Shown: piece after piece, positions 1 to 5,468 of the stretch | How the letters are laid out: the number at the start of each line of letters is the position of its first letter | How positions within the stretch are numbered: the stretch's first letter is position 1 | From: Lysobacteraceae bacterium | GTDB lineage: Bacteria; Pseudomonadota; Gammaproteobacteria; Xanthomonadales; Xanthomonadaceae | Length of the DNA: 12,058 nt | Assembly (NCBI GenBank): GCA_017990865.1 | Contig: JAGNNB010000049.1 | Span: 1-12,058, forward strand | Direction: 5' to 3' | Made by a program: the position numbers and the translations under genes | The notes under the pieces: generated by a model | The model's database searches: none | Told to the model about the DNA's origin: nothing | The model's input: the letters and a program-made list of their open reading frames with translations, nothing else

Positions 1-1
1 C

Positions 2-688
2 GAACTGCCGGAGCGCAAACCCGTGCGCGGCTCGGTCGGTCATTCGCATGTGCTCGGGCCGGAATTGCGCAGCTACGAAGGCGCGCGCTCGGTGCTGTTC
101 AAACTGCTGGCGAAAGCGGCGATGCGTCTGCGCCACGAAGGTTTTTTGGCCGGCGGCCTGTCCATCCGCATGCGTTTCGTCGGCCTGGACAAGCGTTTCG
201 AGCGCGATCTGTCGTTCGCGCCGATCGACGACACACCGACGTTCCTCAAATTGCTTGGCCATGAACTTGAAGCGCTGGAGCGCGCACTCGCCAGCGGCCG
301 CTGGAAACCGCAGCGCCACCCGCCGTTGTCGGTCTCGGCGACGCTGGTGCATCTGGAACCGCGCGGCAGCGTCAGCGGCGAGTTGATGCAGGAGCGCCAA
401 CGCAATCGCGAGATGAGCGTGGTGCTCGACAAGATCAACAAACGCTACGGCAATAACGCGCTGTATTTCGGCGCGATGCAGGATGCGCTATCGCAAAAGG
501 CCGCGCCGATGCGGATCGCGTTCGGACAGATTCCCGAAACCGCGCTGGAAGAGGATACGAGCGTCGGGGACGAGACGCTCGACGGGCACGAACTGTGGCT
601 CAAACGCGAACGTCAATTCAAAGTGCTGGCCGAAACCGCGCATCGCGAAGCGCGCGAAAAGTCGCGGCGTACATCATCGAAACCGTAG
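2..688 (+). CDS. Y-family DNA polymerase (ImpB/MucB/SamB type), C-terminal part
   Basis: The frame is open from base 2, so the gene starts outside the window; 228 codons are visible. The opening residues, with SVGHSHVLGPELR followed by a helix-rich EGARSVLFKLLAKAAMRLR, resemble the little-finger (DNA-grip) region of Y-family translesion polymerases of the DinP/ImpB type. The palm and fingers with the catalytic acidic residues would lie upstream and cannot be checked. The tail is long and charged (TAHREAREKSRR). Known role of the family: synthesis across damaged template bases, often SOS-controlled and in a cassette with imuA/dnaE2-like genes. No such partner is visible here. The TAG stop at 686-688 lies inside a dispersed inverted repeat, so the last residues may have been set by arrival of that repeat. 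The family call is fairly sure; the exact subtype is not. Confidence 0.75.
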   Translation, partial: ELPERKPVRGSVGHSHVLGPELRSYEGARSVLFKLLAKAAMRLRHEGFLAGGLSIRMRFVGLDKRFERDLSFAPIDDTPTFLKLLGHELEALERALASGRWKPQRHPPLSVSATLVHLEPRGSVSGELMQERQRNREMSVVLDKINKRYGNNALYFGAMQDALSQKAAPMRIAFGQIPETALEEDTSVGDETLDGHELWLKRERQFKVLAETAHREAREKSRRTSSKP

Positions 689-797
689 GGTGGCGGTGAG
701 CGCAGCGAACCCCACCATCAAACGATCGCGATTTTCGACGAACGGTTCCGCGACCAGGCGGGATGGTGGGGTTCGCTGCGCTCACCGCCACCCTACG
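684..797. repeat. Perfect 36-bp inverted repeat (REP/REPIN-like pair) between convergent genes
   Basis: The arms at 684-719 and 762-797 are exact reverse complements over 36 bp, with a 42-base centre. Each arm, read inward, begins cgTAGggtggcggtgagcg. The TAG in the left arm (686-688) ends the polymerase gene, and the TAG in the right arm (793-795, minus strand) ends the membrane-protein gene. A third copy lies at 2130-2162. Arms of this kind (GTAGGGTGG...CGCAGCGAACCCCACC) resemble widely dispersed intergenic repeats of Proteobacteria, from memory. The paired opposed layout is like REP doublets moved by RAYT transposases, but no RAYT gene is in the window. A long hairpin could also end transcription from both sides, although no T tract follows either arm. 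Confidence 0.9.
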
Positions 798-1131
798 TCG
801 CTGGCCCGACCGTCAACGCCAAAACGATGGTGATCGCGAACGTCACGAGGAATATCGGCACAGATATACGAATCCGCCGAGCGTAATGCGCGACGGCCTC
901 GGCCTTGAGTTCGCGCCAACGCGAGCCGAAGGCGATGGCGACAACATCGAAAGCTTCGTTCGGATTTTCGAAAAACGGCATGTGCGCCTGAAAATCGCGG
1001 AGCGCGCCGCCGCGCATCAGCCAGTCGGGCCGCTCCGACGCGATGATCGCGCGGAACTTGAACATGGCATGCAAATATATCGGCGCACTGATCAACAGGA
1101 TCGCGCCCAACACCGGATACAAGAATTTCAC
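793..1131 (-). CDS. Small membrane protein of unknown function
   Basis: 112 residues, not recognised as a named family. There is a hydrophobic segment at about residues 4-24 (LYPVLGAILLISAPIYL) and a second near the C-terminus at about 89-108 (ISVPIFLVTFAITIVLALTV). Between them is a soluble stretch with FRAIIASERPDWLMRGGALRDF and FENPNEAFDVVAIAFGSRW. This suggests an inner-membrane hairpin with a loop of about 60 residues. The start is GTG at 1131-1129. A GAGG ribosome site overlaps the upstream gene's stop, leaving 7 bases before the GTG and 9 bases between the two genes, so they are probably co-transcribed and coupled. The stop codon is donated by the right arm of the inverted repeat. Function cannot be inferred. 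Confidence 0.7.
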   Translation of the reverse strand: MKFLYPVLGAILLISAPIYLHAMFKFRAIIASERPDWLMRGGALRDFQAHMPFFENPNEAFDVVAIAFGSRWRELKAEAVAHYARRIRISVPIFLVTFAITIVLALTVGPAT

Positions 1132-1140
1132 TTGAGCACC

Positions 1141-1473
1141 TCAACCTTCGCGATGAGCCGTACGACGCGCCACCGCGGGGAATCGCTCGCCTGCCTTGGA
1201 CATCGGGTCGCCTCTCGGGACACGCAATGTCCACGAAGGGCCGCACTCTATCGCCGCATCGACTCGCGGCCATGTGCATGTCGTCACTCCGACCTTCGGT
1301 GCGCTCGTCAGCGCCTGCCGAACGCGAGCTTCCCAGGTGTTTTGCTTCTTCCGCGTATGCGCAGGCGGCCTGGTCTCGACCGGCCGCGTCGCAAGGATAT
1401 TCCCCATCGCAAGCCCGCATGCCGCGCCCGACAACACCGCAACGCAAACGAGCCACCAACGAATTCTGCGCAC
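1141..1473 (-). CDS. Putative membrane-anchored or secreted protein, unknown
   Basis: Reading from GTG at 1473 gives 110 residues beginning MRRIRWWLVCVAVLSGAACG: a basic N-region followed by a hydrophobic stretch, which looks like a signal anchor or signal peptide. The start was chosen because AAGGGA lies 10 bases upstream. A longer reading from TTG at 1527 adds 18 residues but has no ribosome site. The GAAC before the first cysteine is only a poor lipobox. The rest has a TTCTWPRVDAAIECGPSWTLRVPRGDPM stretch with two cysteines that could pair in the periplasm (inference). The stop is 9 bases before the next gene, so both form a two-gene unit. No named family is recognised. Opposite-strand and other-frame readings are also open here, so this is a moderate call. 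Confidence 0.55.
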   Translation of the reverse strand: MRRIRWWLVCVAVLSGAACGLAMGNILATRPVETRPPAHTRKKQNTWEARVRQALTSAPKVGVTTCTWPRVDAAIECGPSWTLRVPRGDPMSKAGERFPAVARRTAHREG

Positions 1474-1646
1474 GAGCGAGGCATCCCTTACGAAGCGAAA
1501 CGAATCGCGATGCTCGACGATAAACAAGGAACGATCGAAAGCTGCGGACCCCCGATGTAACGCTTGTCACAAGACGACCGATGACGTAACCGACGCTTCG
1601 CATGCCGTGCGATCGATATCGCAACGCGGCGCCGCCGAAGCAATCG

Positions 1647-2006
1647 TCAGGTTTCGCTCGCCGCCCGCAGCGCAAGCGGCAGGTATTGCGCCAATTTTTT
1701 CGTTTGAATATCCGCAACGGACCGCAGTTTGAGATGCCGGCGGCCTTTCCCGGCGCCTTCGAGATGCCCGAACGGATCGTCGATGTTCGCGCCTTTTCCG
1801 AACTCGACGGACACATGCTCTTTGTAAGCGAAGACGCCGCAGAATGCGACGCCCGACGCGAACAGAATGCCGCCGTATTTCACCTCTTCCGAAGCCCCTT
1901 TGAAAGTTTTCCCAACCAAAGCGCGCACGGCTTGAACGATCTCGTAGTTTTCTTCGCTGAGCGAACGATAGTCCTCGAGCAGCGTTTGGACCGACTTGGT
2001 TGCCAT
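1647..2006 (-). CDS. DUF1801 (YdhG-like) domain protein
   Basis: 119 residues, cytoplasmic, no signal or membrane segment. The order of elements matches small DUF1801 proteins: an N-terminal helix (VQTLLEDYRSLSEENYEIVQAVRALV), then EEVKYGGILFASG, then FAYKEHVSVEFGKGANIDDPFGHLEGAGKGRRHLKLRSVADI, then a C-terminal helix. The aromatic FAYKEHVSVEFGKG and the GxGKGxRHLKL stretches are the most family-like parts. The ATG at 2006 has GGAGA 7 bases upstream. The biochemical role of DUF1801 is not settled, although the fold is shared with ferritin-independent iron-chaperone-like and YdhG proteins; no activity is claimed here. The gene stands alone, with about 170 bp before the next minus-strand gene and a repeat copy upstream. 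Confidence 0.85.
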   Translation of the reverse strand: MATKSVQTLLEDYRSLSEENYEIVQAVRALVGKTFKGASEEVKYGGILFASGVAFCGVFAYKEHVSVEFGKGANIDDPFGHLEGAGKGRRHLKLRSVADIQTKKLAQYLPLALRAASET

Positions 2007-2129
2007 GCAGCGTTCTCCGATACCGATGACGTCGGATATTAGCGCAAGGCTGCTGCCAGCATGGTGTCAGCAGTCCAGGCGATGGTCCGCATACGTTCGA
2101 GCGAAAACAACCGCCCTTCGGCGTCGCGA

Positions 2130-2162
2130 CGTAGGGTGGCGGTGAGCGCAGCGAACCCCACC
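2130..2162 (+). repeat. Solitary third copy of the dispersed repeat
   Basis: 33 bases identical to the left arm at 684-716, starting cgTAGggtggcggtgagcg and ending ccccacc. The match to the right arm (read on the minus strand) extends 4 bases further on the outer side (gcga before cgTAG at 2126-2129). No second arm in opposite orientation follows within 100 bases. The copy lies in the 255-bp space between the minus-strand 54-aa gene and the DUF1801 gene, about 120 bases upstream of the DUF1801 start, so it could touch that gene's promoter region. Confidence 0.85.
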
Positions 2163-2261
2163 GTTGGGCGGGTTTGGATGAACCGCATGTCGGATATTGC
2201 GAGTTTTTGCTGACGGGCGCGCCAGGCTCAACCGCCCCTGGCACTTTCCACAATGGAAGAG

Positions 2262-2426
2262 TCATTGGCCCTTGCGGCGAGTCTTCTTGTAGCGGTCAGG
2301 GCGCGGGCGGCGCTTGCGGTTCTCTCCATCATGCGGCGGACAGCGAGAACACTTTTCCCGATTTTTCTCAAGAACCAACCGTCGCACTTTCCGATCGACA
2401 GAACTATTGTGGTTTATTTGCATCAT
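2262..2426 (-). CDS. 54-residue basic CxxC mini-protein
   Basis: A short gene of 54 codons read MMQINHNSSVDRKVRRLVLE... It has a CSRCPPHDGENR stretch (CxxC at residues 26-29, then PPH) and a strongly basic tail ending PRPDRYKKTRRKGQ. About a third of the residues are Lys or Arg. It starts at ATG 2426 (or the next ATG, 2423). AGGT lies 7 bases upstream, inside the end of the preceding gene, which it overlaps by 23 bases in another frame; this points to translational coupling. The CxxC-PPH-GEN-PRPDRYK layout looks like a conserved tiny protein I have seen in other bacteria, but I cannot name it. A zinc- or nucleic-acid-binding role is inference from composition. The defined motif and tight coupling argue that it is a real gene. 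Confidence 0.65.
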   Translation of the reverse strand: MMQINHNSSVDRKVRRLVLEKNREKCSRCPPHDGENRKRRPRPDRYKKTRRKGQ

Positions 2427-2832
2427 CCAACAGACCTACATCGACAGATTGAGGTGTAGCGTCTGAGTTAAGCCGCTTGGCAGCGGCGTCTCGCGTGCTT
2501 TTAGCGATGCGAAGAGCGCGCAGTCGACGCCACTTGCGCCACACCAGTTGAAACAGCCAGATCGCCAGCACCAGCACGACCATACCGATCGTCACCAGCG
2601 CCGCAACGTTGGGGATCAGCAATCCGCGGCCACCGCGATAGACCTCGGCACCATGACCGTTCGCGACTCGCACGACAACCGCGAACGCGAAACTCGCCAA
2701 CGACAAACCGAACATCGTGTATGCGACGACGCGAAACAGCTTGGAATCTCGTAGTGCCATTGTGGCTGGTGAATACCTGATTGTGGATAACGCTTCAGCG
2801 AATCGAACTAGGCGATACGCTAGAAGCGCCAT
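2404..2832 (-). CDS. Two-helix membrane protein, unknown
   Basis: 142 residues from ATG at 2832, with AGGAGA 8 bases upstream. Another possible start is ATG at 2760 (MALRDSKLFRVVAY, 118 residues), which has no clear ribosome site. Two hydrophobic segments are visible at about residues 33-57 (FRVVAYTMFGLSLASFAFAVVV) and 71-97 (LIPNVAALVTIGMVVLVLAIWLFQLVW), joined by a short loop. A basic stretch WRKWRRLRALR follows, then a polar tail of about 30 residues. By the positive-inside rule both ends would be cytoplasmic. The gene overlaps its upstream neighbour by 13 bases and its downstream neighbour by 23 bases, making the centre of a compact three-gene cassette. No family name is recognised. Confidence 0.7.
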   Translation of the reverse strand: MALLAYRLVRFAEALSTIRYSPATMALRDSKLFRVVAYTMFGLSLASFAFAVVVRVANGHGAEVYRGGRGLLIPNVAALVTIGMVVLVLAIWLFQLVWRKWRRLRALRIAKSTRDAAAKRLNSDATPQSVDVGLLDDANKPQ

Positions 2833-3281
2833 CCGCCGGGTCTCCTATACTCTCGTATGGGATCGTGCGGCGCGCAATATCCGAACGCGCTCACCGCATG
2901 CTCGGTGAATTTATCATCGACAAGGGTTACGGTCAGTTCGAACAAAGAGCCCCATGTCGTACTGAACACGCGCTTGGGCGGCGGCTCGGGGTTGAGATCA
3001 AGCTCGATAGTCGCAGACCGCAACCATGACGAGGGAATGTCGCAAGCCGAAAGCCGATGGTACAGAATACGGGAATAGCCGGATACCAGTTCGGAGAAAA
3101 AAGCGTTGGGCGGGGAAATTGAGCCGAGAATTAAATCGATGCGAACGCTATCGACCGAATTTTTCGCGGCAAGCGAGCTTAGCTGACCGATACCCCAGTA
3201 GCCGGCGACATCGTTATTGCGGCTAATGAAAGAACCGAGCAGTCCAGAAGCGATATTTTTGAGATCTTTTCTTCTTGCCAC
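2820..3281 (-). CDS. Conserved-looking soluble protein of unknown function
   Basis: Reading from GTG at 3281 gives 153 residues. The body is clearly protein-like: ARRKDLKNIASGLLGSFISRNNDVAGYWGIGQLSSLA, then a strand-rich half with SATIELDLNPEPPPKRVFSTTW and LFELTVTLVDDKFTEHAVSAFGYCAPHDPIREY. The GSFxSRNNDxxGYWxIGxL and GYCAPHDPxRE stretches recall a small uncharacterised family seen in Xanthomonadales and relatives (from memory, unnamed). The frame stays open upstream to 3482, but residues there are Arg/Ser-rich and look non-coding. TTG at 3293 is an alternative start, and neither start has a good ribosome site. The end overlaps the next gene by 13 bases, so the three genes 3281-2262 are probably one transcript. 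No enzyme motif or membrane segment is seen. Confidence 0.65.
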   Translation of the reverse strand: MARRKDLKNIASGLLGSFISRNNDVAGYWGIGQLSSLAAKNSVDSVRIDLILGSISPPNAFFSELVSGYSRILYHRLSACDIPSSWLRSATIELDLNPEPPPKRVFSTTWGSLFELTVTLVDDKFTEHAVSAFGYCAPHDPIREYRRPGGWRF

Positions 3282-3293
3282 GATCGATTTCAA

Positions 3294-4004
3294 CGATTGA
3301 GTCGAGCCGACTCGAGATACGGGTTCGGCTCGAATTGTCAGACGGCACCCTTCCGAACGCAAGGCCTTCCAGTCCGAATGTAATCGAGATACTCCGACTG
3401 AGCGACGCCGAGATCGACCCAACGAGCGGAGTCGGCTGCGAGCGACATCGCAGCGAACGTCAAAATGGACACCAAATCGCAAACCGTCACCGAAACGAAG
3501 TTCAGACCCTATCCACTACCGGCCGGACGAAAGGTAATGACCAGCGTAGTCGCCTGGGTTCAGGATCATCCGAAATATTCAGGAAGTGCATTCCGGCTTC
3601 GACTCCTGATTTGAGATTTCTCGACTTGAGCAAGCTCAGTGCGCGCCACGACCATTACTCGGTGAACAACAGCAAACTGCGGGCCTCACCCCAAATCGAG
3701 CCCCGAGAAGTCGGAACGATTCCTGTACGTTTGAAATGCGATCGGTGCGCCAACGCACGGAGTTCGTGGGCGTCCGCATGTAGCATGAGTTCGGCGACTC
3801 TGCATCCTCGGGCACACCGCGAATCCGATGCATTCCATCCTCACAGCTTAGTCGAATAAAGCTGAGCATCGTCTTGCTGCTTTCGACACAAATACCATGC
3901 CGCAACGGCACGGCAAGCATTCCGGCAGTCACTTTCAATTCGCTGCCGCCTCAGCAGCGCTCTCGTGACGAGTGTTGCCGACACCTGAACACAGGAATAT
4001 CCCA
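3294..4004. other. Long, largely non-coding stretch
   Basis: Apart from the weak 49-codon reading at 3465-3614, no convincing gene is seen. Open frames exist on both strands (for example 3275-3859 plus and 3636-3938 minus), but their products are Ser/Arg/Cys-rich without recognisable domains. The base composition is a little less GC-rich than the flanks. Near the right end, two dyads precede the secreted glycine-zipper gene: CGCTGC at 3941-3946 with GCAGCG at 3954-3959, and CTCGT-G-ACGAG at 3962-3972. This may be decayed DNA, or the divergent promoter region for the unknown cassette to the left and the glycine-zipper gene to the right. Confidence 0.5.
3465..3614 (+). CDS. Possible 49-residue protein (weak)
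   Basis: An ATG at 3465 opens 49 codons to TGA at 3612. The protein begins MDTKSQTVTETKFRPYPL and continues with PAGRKVMTSVVAWVQDHP and a short C-terminal tail ending FRLRLLI. The composition is balanced and protein-like, unlike the Arg/Ser-rich readings of the other frames here. There is no good ribosome site before the ATG, and I do not recognise a family. It could equally be the remnant of a longer gene, since the sequence simply stops after an apparently helical segment. The call is weak. Confidence 0.25.
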   Translation: MDTKSQTVTETKFRPYPLPAGRKVMTSVVAWVQDHPKYSGSAFRLRLLI

Positions 4005-4604
4005 ATGAAAACTATCGCAGTGACCGCACTGTTTCTCGCCATCGCCGCATGCTTCAGCGGTCCGTCTTCCGCGCAATCCAACAGTAACGATAGAAATTAC
4101 GTGTCCGAGAACTCGCGCCGCGCCGTGGCGCGCGTGACTCGTGTTGAGCGCACTCAGCGCGATTCCCAGCAACGTCAGGAATGCTGGAACGAACGCACGA
4201 ACAAGAACGATAGCGGCTACTATCGCGACGGTTCCGGCCATCTCTATCGCGGCGACGGCAGCAACAAGACCGCACGTACCGTCATCGGCGCGATCGTCGG
4301 CGGCGCCTTGGGGACGCAAGTCGGCGGAGGCGATGGCCGCACGGCCGCTACGATCGCCGGCGCGGCGATCGGTGCCGCCGTCGGCGGAAACACAGGCGGC
4401 AACAACCGCTATGAAGGTTACGATCGTTACAGAGACGGCTCCGGCACCGAGCGCCATTGCCGCAACATCGGTAACTACGACAGTCGCGACCTCGGCCTCT
4501 ATCGCGTGAGCTACAGTTATGCCGGGATCGCCTATCAAACGACGACCGATTTCAATCCTGGCCGTACCCTGCGGGTTCTGGTCGATGTCAGACCGGAAGA
4601 ATGA
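4005..4604 (+). CDS. Secreted glycine-zipper 2TM envelope protein
   Basis: 199 residues from ATG at 4005, with AGGA 8 bases upstream. An earlier in-frame TTG at 3972 is not needed. The N-terminus MKTIAVTALFLAIAACFSG is an export signal. IAAC at residues 13-16 fits a lipobox, while SSAQ at 21-24 fits a normal signal-peptidase site, so lipoprotein or soluble cannot be decided. A charged region follows, then a glycine-zipper pair at about 94-130 (GAIVGGALGTQVGGG and GAAIGAAVGG), typical of the Rick_17kDa/glycine-zipper 2TM family. The C-terminal beta-like end contains YRVSYSYAGIAYQTTTDFNPG. Cysteines 60 and 152 lie outside the zipper and could form a disulfide (inference). Such proteins sit in or near the outer membrane and are often stress-induced. 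An intrinsic terminator follows about 90 bases later. Confidence 0.85.
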   Translation: MKTIAVTALFLAIAACFSGPSSAQSNSNDRNYVSENSRRAVARVTRVERTQRDSQQRQECWNERTNKNDSGYYRDGSGHLYRGDGSNKTARTVIGAIVGGALGTQVGGGDGRTAATIAGAAIGAAVGGNTGGNNRYEGYDRYRDGSGTERHCRNIGNYDSRDLGLYRVSYSYAGIAYQTTTDFNPGRTLRVLVDVRPEE

Positions 4605-4691
4605 AAGTATCCAGTCGGGCATTCATCGACCGACGCACTACTCAGCGACGATAAGCGCGCATCCAGCGTCGAGCCCACTTGTCGCGCAACT

Positions 4692-4722
4692 AAGCACGCC
4701 CTTGAACCGGCGTGCTTTTTTT
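4692..4722 (+). terminator. Rho-independent terminator
   Basis: A 9-bp perfect stem, AAGCACGCC at 4692-4700 with GGCGTGCTT at 4709-4717, an 8-base loop, and a run of seven T at 4716-4722. It is placed to end the transcript of the secreted glycine-zipper gene, whose stop is 4604, before the second glycine-zipper gene begins. Confidence 0.9.
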
Positions 4723-4833
4723 CGTCGCCACGCGCGGACACAGGTAAATATTGGCCGAACATTACGTCCGATCGAAGTGCGAGCGTTCGCCATCGCACAG
4801 ACCGACTCTATGCGATCTCGCAACATACCGATT

Positions 4834-4864
4834 CCCCATTCGGGGACGTCGCTGCGGCGCAGCG
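4834..4864 (+). promoter_or_regulatory. Two adjacent dyads in the leader of the second glycine-zipper gene
   Basis: CCCC-ATTC-GGGG at 4834-4845 is followed four bases later by CGCTGC-GGC-GCAGCG at 4850-4864, ending 26 bases before the chosen ATG. In RNA these would be two consecutive hairpins next to the ribosome site; in DNA they could be operator half-sites. The CGCTGC/GCAGCG arms are the same as those at 3941-3959 ahead of the other glycine-zipper gene. Function is inferred from position only. Confidence 0.35.
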
Positions 4865-4890
4865 ATCGTCACATTATGGAGTCAATGCTC

Positions 4891-5352
4891 ATGTCGACAC
4901 TCAGAAAAGATCATTCCCTCGGCGCAGGAACCGGCGCTGTCGCCGGTAGCGTCGCCGGCGCGATGGTCGGTACGGTTGGCGGCCCGGTCGGAATCGCGGC
5001 GGGCGCGGTGGTAGGTGCTGTGCTTGGCGCAGCGGCGGGCGACGGCGTTGCCGAAGCGGTCAACCCGACGGCGTATGGCGATTATTGGAAAAGCAACTAC
5101 GCGTCCAAACCGTATTTCGTCTCCGGTCGCGAGTGGACCGACTACGAGCCGGCATATCGATATGGATACAGCGCGTTCGCAGAGAATCGCGACCGCAAAT
5201 TCGCGGAAATCGAAGCGAATCTGAAAGATAAATGGGATTCAGCCCGCGGAAAATCGCGACTGATGTGGGCCGAAGCCAAAGATGCGGTACGTGATGGCTG
5301 GCATTACGTCGAGCGCGCGATGCCCGGAGATGCGGATGGCGACGGCCGATAA
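4891..5352 (+). CDS. Glycine-zipper protein with charged helical tail
   Basis: 153 residues from ATG at 4891, chosen because GGAG lies 9 bases upstream. ATGs at 4876 and 4885 are in frame but less well placed. There is no signal peptide. Residues 10-53 are a long glycine/alanine zipper (GAGTGAVAGSVAGAMVG, GPVGIAAGAVVGAVLGAAAG) able to pack as a membrane helical hairpin. Next comes an aromatic segment (YWKSNYASKPYFVSGREWTDYEPAYRYGY, about 65-93), then an amphipathic helix-rich part (FAEIEANLKDKWDSARGKSRLMWAEAKDAVRDGWHYVER) and an acidic DADGDG end. This layout is common in Xanthomonadales and related bacteria, usually annotated only as hypothetical or glycine zipper. A stress or membrane-integrity role is inference. 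The neighbouring gene at 4005 also has a zipper but is otherwise unrelated in sequence. Confidence 0.75.
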   Translation: MSTLRKDHSLGAGTGAVAGSVAGAMVGTVGGPVGIAAGAVVGAVLGAAAGDGVAEAVNPTAYGDYWKSNYASKPYFVSGREWTDYEPAYRYGYSAFAENRDRKFAEIEANLKDKWDSARGKSRLMWAEAKDAVRDGWHYVERAMPGDADGDGR

Positions 5353-5364
5353 CCGGCGCGCTTT

Positions 5365-5384
5365 CCCACTGCGATCGCAGTGGG
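5365..5384. repeat. 20-bp perfect palindrome
   Basis: CCCACTGC-GATC-GCAGTGGG at 5365-5384 is perfectly self-complementary over 20 bases. It starts 12 bases after the stop of the glycine-zipper gene and is the first of two hairpins in the space between the convergent genes. No T tract follows. Confidence 0.7.
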
Positions 5385-5395
5385 GGATAGTCGCA

Positions 5396-5430
5396 GCGTC
5401 AGGCTCGGTGCTTATCCACGAGCCTGACGC
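5396..5430. terminator. Strong hairpin between convergent genes
   Basis: A 12-bp perfect stem, GCGTCAGGCTCG at 5396-5407 with CGAGCCTGACGC at 5419-5430, and an 11-base loop. It lies midway between the ends of the glycine-zipper gene (5352) and the opposing lipoprotein gene (5469), where a bidirectional terminator is expected. There is no clear T run on either side, so it may block readthrough or protect 3' ends rather than act as a classical intrinsic terminator. Confidence 0.5.
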
Positions 5431-5468
5431 AAGCGATACGGTGTTCTGCTCAATTCGCGTTCGAAACC

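Noticed and set aside
763..1560. Plus-strand frame of 265 codons
   Set aside because: Antisense to the two small membrane genes; very Arg/His/Pro-rich product, no ribosome site, and it begins inside the repeat.
782..1816. Long minus-strand open frame of 344 codons
   Set aside because: It runs across two better-supported genes in other frames and the end of the DUF1801 gene. The product is Arg/Ser/Cys-rich with no domain, as expected of a shadow frame in GC-rich DNA.
3275..3859. Plus-strand frame of 194 codons in the low-coding stretch
   Set aside because: Ser/Arg/His-rich product without domains; its first part is antisense to the conserved-looking soluble protein and the upstream extension of its frame.
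3636..3938. Minus-strand frame of 100 codons
   Set aside because: Starts MKVTAG and looks superficially plausible, but has no ribosome site or domain and has a cysteine/arginine-rich tail; not enough support.
2782..5420. Possible replication origin from DnaA-box-like 9-mers
   Set aside because: Only one perfect and one near-perfect box 2.6 kb apart, with no AT-rich unwinding region and no dnaA, dnaN or gidA-like neighbour.
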